64,000 nucleotides of DNA from Candidatus Protistibacter heckmannii (GTDB lineage Bacteria > Pseudomonadota > Gammaproteobacteria > Burkholderiales > Burkholderiaceae), in contig JALBVF010000007.1 in the NCBI GenBank assembly GCA_025050535.1, positions 52,407-116,406 on the forward strand. The letters run 5' to 3'. Both the position numbers and the translations under genes were made by a program. The notes beneath the pieces were generated by a model. It had not been told where the DNA came from, searched no databases, and saw nothing but the letters and a program-made list of their open reading frames with translations. Below are positions 10,963-20,244 of the stretch, one piece after another. How positions within the stretch are numbered: the first letter of the stretch is position 1; each line of letters starts with the position of its first letter.

Positions 10963-12709
10963 ATGGTGATGAGGCGGGCGAATGCGTCATGCGCACCGGG
11001 GCCAGCGTGTTGAGCGTGCGGCGCATCGCGGGCGGCAGGTCGCTGGCGCACAGGCCGATTGGTCCACCAATTGGTCCACCGATCGATTCATCCTCCTCGA
11101 CGGACGACAGTCTATCCGCTGCCGAGCCATGTATCCAGACCGCCGCGCATGCCGCCGCGAATTCGGGCATACCCTGGGCGAGCAGCGCGCCGATGCAGCC
11201 GGCCAGGACGTCGCCGGTGTCGGCAGTCGCCAGGGCGCCGTTGCCGGTCGGGTTGATGCGGGGGAGGGCAGCGTGGGGCATGCCCGCAGTGCGCGCGCTG
11301 GGATGGACGATCGTGCCGGAGCCCTTGAGCACGGCGCAGGCGTCGAGATCCCGCGCCAGGCGGGAGACGGCTTCGAGGCGGTCGGCCTGGACGTCTGCGG
11401 CGTCGGGTCTGCCGGCCTTTTCACTGGCGGGGATGGGCGTTTGCGCAAGGCCGTGGACGCCGGTCCCTGCATCGGCTTGCGTCTCCGTGGCCTCGCGCGG
11501 AGCGCTCAGCAGCCGCGCCGCCTCCAGCGGATGCGGCGTGATCACGGTGGACAGACCGCGCCCGCCGCGCTCGCGCAGACGTTCGCGCAGCGCCGGCGTG
11601 GCGGCGACGAGATTGAGCGCATCGGCGTCGAGCACGCAGGCGCAGCTCAAGCTGAGCACAGCCTTGAGCAGCGCGCCGGTGTCGCCGCCAGCGCCCATGC
11701 CCGGCCCGACGACGGCGGCGAGGACAGCGGCCTTGCCCCGGCGCAGCATCAACTCCGGATGCTGCGGATCGAAGGCGCCTGCATCCTCGTCCAGAAGGCC
11801 CACGATGACCCTCCCCGCGCCGCACAAGAGCGCGGAGCGGGCGACGAGGATGGCGGCGCCGCTCATGCCAGACGCGCCGCCGAGGATCAGCAGTTTGCCG
11901 TGGCTGCCCTTATGGCTGGCATGCAGGCGTCTGGGCAGGAGCGCGGAGAATTCATCCGCATCGGAGAGCAGCGCGACCGGAGCGGGGTAGAGCGTCCGTG
12001 CAATGTCCAGCGGCGCCACGTCCACCGCGCCGGCGAAATCGCGCCCCTGCGCCGTGTGCAGACCGGGCTTGCCGCCGATCATCGTGAGCGTCCACGTGGC
12101 ACGGATTGCGGGCTCCATCGCTGCGCCGGTGTCTGCGTCGAGGCCGCTGGGCACGTCGATCGCCAGCAGGCGCGACGCGCCCGTCTCGCACTGTGCATTG
12201 GCCCAGCGTATCCATTCGGCATGCACCCCCTGCGGCGCGCGCTTGAGGCCGATGCCGAACAGGCCGTCGACGATCCAGGCATAAGTGGGCTGGGGCTCGT
12301 CGAGGCGCGGCTGCGTCGGCGCAATGCCTTCCCGCAAGAGGGCGGCGTGGGCAAGGGCGGCGTTGCCGGGCAGCTCCTGCGGGTCAGGGGCGAACCAGAC
12401 GTCGATGGCGTCCTTGCGCAGCAGAGAGGCATGCTCACCGAGGGCAAGGCCGGGGAAGGATTGACGCGCCAGCAGAGCGGCGGCTAGCAGGGCGTCGCCG
12501 CCGTTGTTGCCGGGGCCGGCGAGAAACAGCACGCACTCGCCGGGGCGCAGCCGAGCGGCCAGCCAATCGGCCAGGGACTGCGCGGCCTTTTCCATCAAGC
12601 CGAAAGAGGCGGGAGCCCCAGGCGCGCCGTCCAGCGTGGCGGCGGCTCGGTCTTCGATCTCGCGTATCTGCGCCACAGAATACAGGGCGCGATGCATGGT
12701 CTTCTGCAT
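10955..12709 (-). CDS. nnr: Bifunctional NAD(P)HX epimerase / ADP-dependent dehydratase
   Basis: Nnr repairs hydrated NADH and NADPH. The N-terminal YjeF epimerase domain (about residues 1-225, with GPGNNGGDALLAA) interconverts the R and S forms. The C-terminal ribokinase-like domain (GSHGKLLILGG through TGDVLAGCIGALLAQG) dehydrates the S form using ADP. At 584 residues it is somewhat longer than usual, with a low-complexity insertion near residue 420 and a duplicated GGPI near the C-terminus made by a 12-base tandem repeat (about 11059-11082). It is uninterrupted and coupled to pgi. Confidence 0.92.
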   Translation of the reverse strand: MQKTMHRALYSVAQIREIEDRAAATLDGAPGAPASFGLMEKAAQSLADWLAARLRPGECVLFLAGPGNNGGDALLAAALLARQSFPGLALGEHASLLRKDAIDVWFAPDPQELPGNAALAHAALLREGIAPTQPRLDEPQPTYAWIVDGLFGIGLKRAPQGVHAEWIRWANAQCETGASRLLAIDVPSGLDADTGAAMEPAIRATWTLTMIGGKPGLHTAQGRDFAGAVDVAPLDIARTLYPAPVALLSDADEFSALLPRRLHASHKGSHGKLLILGGASGMSGAAILVARSALLCGAGRVIVGLLDEDAGAFDPQHPELMLRRGKAAVLAAVVGPGMGAGGDTGALLKAVLSLSCACVLDADALNLVAATPALRERLRERGGRGLSTVITPHPLEAARLLSAPREATETQADAGTGVHGLAQTPIPASEKAGRPDAADVQADRLEAVSRLARDLDACAVLKGSGTIVHPSARTAGMPHAALPRINPTGNGALATADTGDVLAGCIGALLAQGMPEFAAACAAVWIHGSAADRLSSVEEDESIGGPIGGPIGLCASDLPPAMRRTLNTLAPVRMTHSPASSPFA

Positions 12710-12824
12710 GGATGGCTGCGGGAATGGGCTGCATGCCGGCCGGCCCGGCCATGCTGCCCAGAGGATAGCATCCCCATCTTTACCATCCGCCGGCCGCCGT
12801 GGAAGCCGCGCGGCCGCGCCGCGC

Positions 12825-12969
12825 TCAGAGCAGGGACTGGATCAGGATCTCCAAGATCGCCACCGGCGCGACATAGCGGATCGTCGCGTGCCAGCAGCGG
12901 TAGAGGTGGGGATGCATGCCCATCTCCTCCTCGGTATGCGCGCGCCGCATCAGCCAGCCCGTGAACAGC
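12825..12969 (-). pseudogene. Sodium:neurotransmitter-symporter-family transporter, C-terminal remnant
   Basis: About 48 codons remain of the C-terminus of an NSS-type sodium-dependent transporter. What can be seen is a GWLMRR turn, a charged stretch, and a final membrane helix (YVAPVAILEILIQSLL) ending at a normal stop. The rest of the gene is gone: the frame stops abruptly where IS630 transposase sequence begins at about 12970. No upstream part is found beyond the insertion sequence, so the insertion probably came with a deletion. The family call rests on the last helix and is moderate. Confidence 0.6.
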
Positions 12970-13635
12970 GCTTCACGCCGAAAAAGCCCATGAAGAAGGC
13001 CTACGAGCAGTCGCCGGCGGCGGTGAAAAAGTGGCTCGACGAGGACTACCCGGTGATCGCCGCCTGCGCCAAGGCTGAGGAGGCCGAAATGCACTGGGGC
13101 GACGAGACTGGCTTGCGCCGCGACGACGTGCGCGGGCACAGCTATGCCCCGCAAGGCCAGACGCCCGTGATTCGCGTGAACAACAAGCGCCACGGCTTGT
13201 CGGTGATCTCCACCGTCACCAACAAGAGCCAGATGCGCTGGCAGGCCTTCGACGGAGCGTTGAGCGCCGACATCCTGATCGACTTCCTGCGCCGGCTGGT
13301 CAAGGATGCCGGCCGAAAGATCTACCTGATCCTGGACAACCTGCGCATGCACCACAGCAAGCCCATGAAGGCCTGGCTGGCCGAGAACAAGCACGAGATC
13401 GAAGTCTTCTACTTGCCAAGCTACAGCCCCGAACTGAACCCCAACGAAATGGCCAATGCCGACCTGAAGCAGGTCGGCACCAAACTCGCTCCAGCTCGCT
13501 CGAAGCTGCAACTGGTGAAGGTCACGCGCCAGCATCTGCTCAGCGTTCAGCGACAGCCTGAGCACGTCAAGAGCTACTTCGAACACGCGCCGGTTCGGTA
13601 TGCTGCTTGAGTTTATTGTTTCAATGCCTGATAAA
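12970..13635 (+). mobile_element. IS630-family element (type A), 5'-truncated fragment
   Basis: From 12970 to 13635 this matches the 3' part of the type A element at 46755-47868 almost base for base. It keeps the transposase from the KRWGF-like region onward, with all three DDE blocks visible (WGDE, ILDNLRMHH, ELNPNE), and ends at the stop at 13608-13610 and the outer end TGCCTGATAAATA (13625-13637). The 5' half, including the N-terminal DNA-binding domain, is missing, so it cannot make a full transposase. The codon that is TAG at 47781 in the other copy is CAG here. It truncates the symporter gene to its left. Confidence 0.9.
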
Positions 13636-13780
13636 TAGAATGGCTTCCGGTACTTGCCGCTTCGAGGCGGGCCTAGCATGTGTCCATGGCCGTTGATCTT
13701 CCAGTTCGCACGCCGGAGCGGCAATTATCGTTCGGCGGCCATCCGCGGCAGCCTGCGCGCACACCGCTGAGGAGTCCGCA

Positions 13781-13970
13781 ATGACGATAGCAGATCAAGG
13801 CAACACCCAGGGCCAGCCCCACCAGCAGAGCCCGGCGCATCAGCAGAATCAGAACCAGCTGGCGCACCGCGGCCCACGAGAAGGGCACCGCCCACGAATT
13901 CACGCCGGAAGAGGCCAGGGAGGCGGGCAGCAAGGGCGGCCAGAGCGGCCAAGGCATGAACCAGGGTTGA
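13781..13970 (+). pseudogene. KGG-motif stress-like small protein, frameshifted
   Basis: A small hydrophilic protein starts at ATG 13781 behind a good GAGGAG. The first frame is Gln/Asn/His-rich. The recognisable part, KGTAHEFTPEEAREAG followed by SKGGQSGQGMNQG, is in another frame from about 13870 to the stop at 13968-13970. This resembles the KGG repeat of general-stress proteins. A single indel near 13865 explains the split. Function is unknown beyond the motif. Confidence 0.5.
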
Positions 13971-13998
13971 GCGGCTGAGCGATTCGGGCCGGGAAATC

Positions 13999-14118
13999 CT
14001 AGGCGCCGATCGGGTTTTGGATTGTGCAGATGAAGGTGCCGATAATAGCGCCGGTGATTGGGTTCATGCCTGTGCCGATCACCGGACCGCCTAGATTGCA
14101 GGGCGCATGATGCGCCAT
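13999..14118 (-). CDS. Putative 39-residue Gly/Ile-rich microprotein
   Basis: An ATG-to-TAG frame encodes 39 residues with a near-repeat (IGTGMNPITG, then IGTFICTIQNPIGA), two cysteines and an uncharged Gly/Ile/Thr-rich core. No good ribosome-binding site is visible. It fills the gap between the KGG gene and the molybdenum-hydroxylase operon. I do not recognise it; it could be a real small hydrophobic peptide or chance. Confidence 0.25.
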   Translation of the reverse strand: MAHHAPCNLGGPVIGTGMNPITGAIIGTFICTIQNPIGA

Positions 14119-14156
14119 TTTTTATGCGCTGCGCTCAGGTGGCCTTCAGGTGACTC

Positions 14157-14639
14157 TCATGCCTCGGGGAAGAGGCTGTCGATCGCGCGTGCGATGCCGC
14201 CGTAGCCCGTGCAGCGGTAGAGGTTTCCGCAGGCCAGCGCGGCGGCCTCCTCGCGGCCGGGCGGCGGCGTCTGGCCGTGCAGATGGATGAGCGTCATCAC
14301 CACGCGGGCGGTGCAGTAGCCGCACTGCAGGCCGCCGCAGCCCGCGAGGGCTTCACGCACCGGCAGGCTGCGCGCATCGGCCGCCACCGCTTCGATCGTC
14401 GTCACCTTGCGGCCCTCGAGCTGATAGGTCATCACCAGGCAGGCGTTGGTCGGCGCGCCGTCGAGCCAGATCATGCAGGCGCCGCAGCGGCCGATCTCGC
14501 AGCCGGGCTTGGCGCCGGTGAGCCGCAGGTCTTCGCGCAGGATGGAGAGCAGCCGGTGCTCGGGCGCGCAGCGCAGGACGATCTCCTCGCTGTTGATCGT
14601 GCAGCGCACTTAGAGCGCGGGGCTGGCGGCCTGGTTCAT
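14157..14639 (-). pseudogene. Molybdenum hydroxylase [2Fe-2S] subunit (CoxS/XdhA type), stop at codon 10
   Basis: This is the small iron-sulfur subunit of a xanthine-dehydrogenase or CO-dehydrogenase-like enzyme. The plant-ferredoxin-type cluster (CEIGRCGAC) and the second cluster with its CGYC and RCTGYGGI segments are intact, and the length (about 150-160) fits. The most natural start, ATG 14639 one base after the large-subunit stop, meets a TAA at codon 10 (14610-14612). A GTG at 14609 immediately follows and could restart translation with little loss. All its partner genes are clearly broken, so it is unlikely to function. Confidence 0.75.
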
Positions 14640-14640
14640 C

Positions 14641-16873
14641 TCAGGCGCCGCCATCGTGCTTGCTCCCATCGTGTTCTTCCTCGTCCTGCTCCAGCCAGTC
14701 CAGGATGCGCTCCGCGGTGAGCGGCAGCATGTTCACCGGCATGCCGATCGCCTCGGCCGCCGCGTTGGCGACCACCGCCACGGCGATGTTCATGCTGATC
14801 TCTCCCGCGCCACGCGGCCCCACGGTGTCGCCGGGCATCAGGTTCTGCACCGTGCAGACTTCCAGCTCGGGCGCGTCGGCCAGCGTGGGCACCAGATAGC
14901 CGTCGAGATTGCGCGCCAGATAGCGGCCCCCCGCCATGCGCAGGTCCTCCGTCGTCGCCAGGCTCTGGCCGATCAGCGCGCCGCCTTCCATCTGGCCGAG
15001 ATAGCCCATCGGCGACGCCACCAGACCGAGGGCCGTGAGCATCGCCATCTTCTCCACGCGCAGGCTTCCGGTCCACGTGTCGACGCAGACCTGCGCCAGC
15101 GCGCCCGCCTCGCCGAAGGCGTAGTGCGCGCCGTCGATGTCGGTGGGCGTGTCCTCGGCCGGCGCGTCGACGACGTCCACGGGAAGCGCCTGCAGGCCGA
15201 GACGCGCAGCGAGTCTGGCGTAGCGCGTCCGCGCCCATGCGGAGGCCGCCTGTCGGCCGCTTGAGCACGCCCGCCGCCAGCGCGAGGAGCTTTGCGCTCC
15301 AGGGGCCGGCCTGGATGCGCGGCGCATGATGCACGACGGTCGTCGAACGCGAGGCCGCGGCCGAGCCGGAATTCGGCGTCAGCGCCGAATCGCCGAGGAC
15401 CGGGCGCACGTCGCTGGGCGCGCAGACGAGCGCGCGCGGTCAGCGTGCGCATCACGTCGACCAGGTTCTGACCCATCTCCACGAGGCTCGCGCGCAGCTC
15501 GATCCCGCCGTCCGCCGCCAGCACCAGGGCCAGCCGCGCGGCGGGAGGGCCGCCGCGGCCGAAGCCGTCGCTGCGGTGGACCAGGGCCGCGCCCACGCTG
15601 CGGCGCCAGTGGCCTTTGCCGTTCTCCGCTCTGAGCTGAGCGCGCGCCTGCCAGAGCGGATGCATGCGCATCAGGTAGAGCACGGGGTGCGCGCCGTCGA
15701 AGGGCGCCACCACTTGGCCCAGGGGGCCGGGCGCGTCGGGCGCGTCCAGATTCAGCGCGCGGAAGGCAAGCGGCTCGACACCGGCGAGCGCCGCCAGCGT
15801 TGCCGTTGTTGGTGTAGGCAAGGCGGCCGTGCAGCTCCACCGCCTCGTAGTGGTAGGGGCCGACGGCATGCTCATACGCCGCGTCCAGCACCTCGGGCCC
15901 CAGCGAAGCATAGGCGCCAGTGTCGGCGAGGATGTCCGTGTAGTGAAAGAGCAGCCGGCCCTGCGCATCGGATGGCGCTTGATGCCGAAGTCGGAGGACT
16001 GCGGCTGCGAGAGATGCATGCGCACCAGCTTGCCGGTCTTCAAGGCGAGCAGCGCTGCGATGTGCTGGATCGTCAGATCGTCCTTGCCGCCGTAGGAGCC
16101 TCCCACGGGCGTGCCGACGGCGCGCACCTGTTCGGGTGGCAGCACGAGCATCGCGGCGATTATCTGGCGGTCGCGCTCGGGATTCTGGCAGCCGAAGTAG
16201 AGCGTGAGCCGGCCTTCGCCGTCGGGCTCGGCCACGCCGCCTTCGGTCTCGAGATAGACGTGCATCTGGCGCGGCGATGCATAGACGTCCTCCACCACAT
16301 GCGCGCAGCGCGCGGCCGCCGCTGCTATGTCGCCGCGCGCATGGCGAACGCTGTGCAGCAGATTGCCGCCCGCGTGCACGGACGCGGCGCCGGGGCGGTC
16401 TCCATCTCGTCCACCGTGGGCAGGACTTCGTAGTCCACGCGGATCAGCGCGAGCGCCGCCTGCGCTTGCGCGGGCGTGTCCGCCGCGACGGCGGCGACGG
16501 GGTCGGCGATGCAGCGCACTTTTTCGCCGCAGAGGAAGGGGCGGTCCGCCGTGCGGTAGCCGTAGGTCTTCTGGCCGGGGATGTCGGCCGCCGTGACCAC
16601 CGCGCGCACGCCCGGGCTTTGCAGAGCCGCGCGCGTGTCGATGGAGAGAATGCGCACATGTGGATGCGGGCTGCCGAGCATCGCGCCGAAGAGCTGGCCG
16701 GGGTGGATGCGGTCGGTCAGATAACCGGGGTTGCCGGCGAGCTTGGCCTGCGCGTCGGAGCGGATCTCTGTGCGCTGGAGCAGGGCGGCATGATCGAGCA
16801 GTTGATGGGGGCCGGCAGAGTCCGCGTATCCCGCGTCGCCGTGCATAGCCACGGCATCCACGGGCCAGCTCAT
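14641..16873 (-). pseudogene. Molybdenum hydroxylase large (molybdopterin) subunit, multiple frameshifts
   Basis: This was a molybdopterin-cytosine-dinucleotide-binding subunit of the xanthine dehydrogenase/aldehyde oxidase family. The start at 16873 gives a clean N-terminal a/b hammerhead domain (GNPGYLTDRIHPGQLF, then GEKVRCIADPVAAV). Frame shifts occur near 16380, near 15960 (after GGSYGGKDDL and DFGIKRHPMR), and several times between 15900 and 15300. The C-terminal part is again readable from about 15250 to 14641, including GRYLARNLDGYLVPT and RGAGEISM. At least four breaks make it non-functional. It lies between FAD and Fe-S subunit genes. Confidence 0.85.
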
Positions 16874-16904
16874 TGCGCGTCTCCGCCGCCGAGATGGCCG
16901 CAGA

Positions 16905-17470
16905 TCAATCGGGCCCGCCAGCCTGGCGCGCGGCCAGCCCGGCGCCGGCCGCAGCGATGCGCAGGCCGCGCAGCGGGCCGTAGGGCAGACCCTGGCCTGC
17001 GTCGGGGCCGGAGGCCGTCGCGACGTGCAGCGCCAGCGTCAGTCGCGACGGCGTGAACGCGGCGCGCATGCCGGGTTTTTCATAGAGGGTCCAGGCGCCG
17101 GGCGCGGCGGGCGGCAGGCGCAGCGCGAGGATCAGCGGCAGCCTGGGCTGGGCCAGCACGACGGGCAGGGGCAGCACTTCGCCGTCGGCGAGTTCCGCAT
17201 GTGCATCCAGCGCCAGCAGCGGCATGAGCGCGTCGCCGAAGCGCCCGCCGACGTTGCCGCCGAGCGTGGCGAGGTTGCGCACGCCCAGCGCGCCGATCTG
17301 CTCGCAGGCGGCGGTGAGGATGGGGCGTGTTCCAGGACGAGGGGATGACGGTGCAGGGCTTCGAGCTTGCAGGTCGCACCGATGCGCAGCCAATCGTCCC
17401 GCAGGGCGACGCCGCCCGATTCCGCGAGGCCGGCGACGTCCACCAGGTCGAACTGGGCGTCGCCGCTCCA
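16905..17470 (-). pseudogene. Molybdenum hydroxylase FAD subunit, 5' deleted and frameshifted
   Basis: This is a remnant of the CoxM-type FAD-binding subunit. The usual first 50-80 residues carrying the first FAD-binding loop are missing: coding sequence starts abruptly at FDLVDVAGLAES, fused to the deaminase remnant. A frameshift near 17335 (five C to four C) moves the frame before the conserved GVRNLATLGGNVGG segment. The C-terminal domain continues to 16905 and abuts the large-subunit start. Together with its neighbours it marks a lost three-subunit enzyme. Confidence 0.8.
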
Positions 17471-17906
17471 GCTCGACCGGCTTCTGGCAATGGTTGAAGA
17501 CATAGCGCGAGGCCATGCTCATCGCCGGATTCTCGACGTGGTTGTCGGTTTCGCGCAGCAGATCGTGTTCGGTCATGCCGAAGACCACGCGGCCGATGTT
17601 GGCCCAGTAGGCCGTTCCGGCGCACATGCAGCAGGGCTCCACCGAGGTGTAGAGCGTGCAGCCCCAGAGATATTCCGGCGGATAGTTGGTGGCGGCCACG
17701 CGCGCGAGGGTGGATTCGGCGTGGTTGACCGGGTCGATGTTGCACTGCTCGAGCAGCACCGTCTCGTTGTCGGGGCCGAGCAGGATCGAGCCGAATGGAT
17801 GATGGCCCATGCTCACCGCGCGCTTGGCGACTTCGTTGGAGCGGCGCAGATGGCGCAGGATCTGTTCTTTCGTGGGCGTCGGATTGGCGGTCTGGGTTTT
17901 GGTCAC
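17471..17906 (-). pseudogene. Guanine/nucleoside-type deaminase, 3' deleted
   Basis: This is a zinc-dependent deaminase of the cytidine/deoxycytidylate superfamily, with HAE (zinc ligand and catalytic Glu) and PCCMC (two zinc cysteines) and overall resemblance to guanine deaminase. The GTG start at 17906 overlaps the permease TGA (GTGA), a classic coupled start. The frame runs cleanly to QKPVELE, where the last C-terminal residues are lost and the sequence joins the FAD subunit out of frame. The zinc core is complete, so a truncated product could fold, but activity is doubtful. Confidence 0.75.
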
Positions 17907-18516
17907 TGCAGGCTCCAGGGGAACAGTTTCTTGTGCAGCCAGAGTATCAGCCCGTAGAGGGCCAGGCTGCAACTCACAAGGATGACCAGGGCGGAGAACG
18001 CCACCGCCACCTTGAGGGCGGAGAAGATATAGGGAATCGCGAACGGCATGCGGATCTGCCAGTACTCGCGCGAACGCGAGGCGCGCAGCGAGCGTGAAAG
18101 CTCGATCAGCTCCGGCGGCACCGAGGCCAGGCCGGTGGCCGTGGAGATCACCAGCGGGAAAAGGCGATCATGGTCGTGATCACCACGCGCGGCAGCACGC
18201 CCGCGCCCAGGGTGACCATGATGATCGGCGCCACCACGACGATCGGCGTAGACTGGATCACGATCAGCCAGGGCAGCAGCGTGCGAGACAGGAAGCGCGA
18301 GCGCGTGATGCCGATCGCCAGCGGCAGGGCCACGGCGATTGCCACCAAGTAGCCAAGTAGCGCCACTTCCGCGAAGGCGGTGGAGACGTCGCTCGGCGAG
18401 GGCAGGACGAAGACGGGAATCTTGAACAGCTTGCAGGCCAGCTCCCGGACGATAAGCACGAACACGAAGGCGATCAGGGAGGTGAAGCGGTTGGCGACTT
18501 GCTTGACGGTGTGCAT
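17903..18516 (-). pseudogene. ABC transporter permease (SsuC/TauC-like), frameshift plus deletion
   Basis: This was the inner-membrane permease of a nitrate/sulfonate/nucleobase-type importer. The start at 18516 is preceded by AGGAGG. Membrane helices and the permease coupling loop (EYWQIRMPFAIPYIFSALK) are visible. Frame is lost near 18165, where TTTTT appears to have become TTTT. Between AFSALVIL and VSCSLALYG about 40 residues that normally form the penultimate helices are missing, so even a corrected frame would not give a full permease. Its stop is coupled to the deaminase start. Confidence 0.8.
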
Positions 18517-18525
18517 GTCCGCCTC

Positions 18526-19151
18526 CTAAGACCGGCTTGCGCGAGAAAACCTTGAGGCGGATCTCGTTGGCCATTTGGCTGAACACCGGGTCGGACAGCG
18601 TCGCCAGGGTGCAGGGGCGCGCCAGGGGCATGTCGATGATTTCGCTCATGCGGCCGGGCCGCGCGCTCATCACCACGATTCGGTCGGAGAGCAGCAGGGC
18701 TTCCTGGATCGAATTGGGCACGAAGACCACGGTATTGGACCGCTCGCTCCAGATTCGCAGCAGCTCGAAGCTCATCTCGTCGCGCGTGAGCGCGCGCCGT
18801 TTCCTTGGCGTCCACGCGGCCGTACTTGTGCTTCATCGGGAAGGTGATGTTGTCCAGAACCGTCAGCCAGGGCAGCAGGGTGGGGTGCTGGAAGACCATG
18901 CCGATCTCGTCGCGGGGCTCGGAGACCGGTATGTCGAAGATCGAAACCTGGACGAAACTGGGCAGCAGCAGCCCGGCGATCAGCCGAAGGATCGTGGACT
19001 TGCCGCATCCCGAGGGGCCGATGACCGACACGAATTCGTGCCGGCGCAGCGACAGGTTCACGTTCTGCAGCGCGGTCACCTTGCTGCCGTCGCTGGAGGT
19101 GAAGACCTGGCCGACGTTGGCCAGATCGATCACGTTTCCGGTGGTGTTCAT
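18526..19151 (-). pseudogene. ABC transporter ATPase (SsuB/TauB-like) lacking signature and Walker B
   Basis: The first half is intact, with Walker A GPSGCGKST and a Q-loop (MVFQHPTLLPW). At about 18795 the sequence jumps from DAKETAR straight to LTRDEMSFELL, removing roughly 80 residues that hold the helical domain, the LSGG signature and Walker B, and leaving the frame shifted. The H-loop His of the usual THSI is also gone (PNSI). The natural end is near 18526, just before the permease. It cannot hydrolyse ATP in a transporter. The deletion point has short GCGCGC-type repeats on both sides. Confidence 0.85.
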
Positions 19152-19190
19152 CGGATCCTTTCCGCGGGGTGTCGAATCACGGGCGCCGAA

Positions 19191-20192
19191 TCACTTCGGC
19201 AGGAAGCTGCGGTCGACGATCTTTTCCGGATCGATCTTGTTGGCAGGGAAGTTGAAGGACTTCACCACCCAGCCCCAAGTCGCGGCCAGCAGCTTGGGCT
19301 CGAACACGCCGAAACAGTCCTTCTTGGTGATTTCGTTCCGCAGCAGCGGGATCGAGGCGCGGAATTCTACGGCGGCCTCGGCGGCGTTCACTTCCGGCAC
19401 GATGGCCTTCAGGTCGGCGCCGGCGGCGTCGGGATTGGCGAGCGCGAAGTCAAAGCCCTTCTTGAGCGCGCGCAGCACCTTCTTCACGACTTCCAGCAGC
19501 TCCTTGATCATCTTGTCTGACGCGAAGACCGACCATCCGTATCCGTCCAGGCCTTGCGTGGACCAGGGCAGCACGGAGAGTTCCTTGCCGGCCTGCTTGA
19601 GCACGTTGGTGAAGGCGGGGCTCACGGTGATCCAGTTGATCGTGGCGTCGACCTTGCCCTGCGCGAGCATCGGTGCGAGGGTGGCGGGGTCGGCCTTGAG
19701 CAGCTTGACGGTCGAGGGATCCACGCCGTTGGCCTGCAGCACCACGGGCCACAGCGCGTTGGAGGAGGAGAAGGTCGCGGTGGCGATGGTCTTGCCGGCG
19801 ACTTGCTTGAGGCTGGTGATGCCGCTGCCCTTGACGGTGAAGATTGCGTCGGGCTGCTTGGCGTAGACGGCTATCACTGCCTTCACTGGCAAGTTGTTCT
19901 CGGCCACGGCCTGCATCAGCGCGGCGATGCCGCCGGTGCCGATGTCGGACACGCCGGTGCCAAGTTTGGTGACCGCGTCGGCCGAGCCGCGTGCGCTCTG
20001 GAAGGTGACTTCCAGGCCTTCGGCGGCGAAATAGCTTTCCTTCTGCGAGACGTAGACGGCGGCCTTGTCGCCGCCGGGCAGCCAGTCGAGCTAGAAGATA
20101 ACCTTGTCCGCCGCCTGTGCGGCCATGGCGCCGCAGGCCAGCAGCACGGAGGCGAGCGTTTTGAGTCGTAGAGCGGAGAAACGGGTTTTCAT
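19191..20192 (-). pseudogene. ABC transporter substrate-binding protein (NMT1/THI5-like), amber at codon 34
   Basis: This is a periplasmic binding protein of the NMT1/SsuA type, about 333 residues. The ATG at 20192 follows AGGAG. A signal peptide (residues 1-28, ending AAQAA) is followed by VIF, then TAG at codon 34 (20091-20093), where relatives usually have Gln or Trp before LDWLP. From there the frame is open to 19191 with the expected two-lobe sequence (DIGTGGIAALMQAV, then NGVDPSTVKLL). Only one base separates this from an intact gene. It leads the operon ATPase-permease-deaminase-Mo hydroxylase. Confidence 0.85.
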
Positions 20193-20244
20193 TGGAGAAG
20201 CTCCTAGGGGTTGGGGGGCAAGGTCATGCAACATCTCAAACATC

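Noticed and set aside
11059..11082. 12-base tandem repeat in nnr as a phase-variation tract
   Set aside because: Only two units, and a change would keep frame, so it cannot switch the gene.
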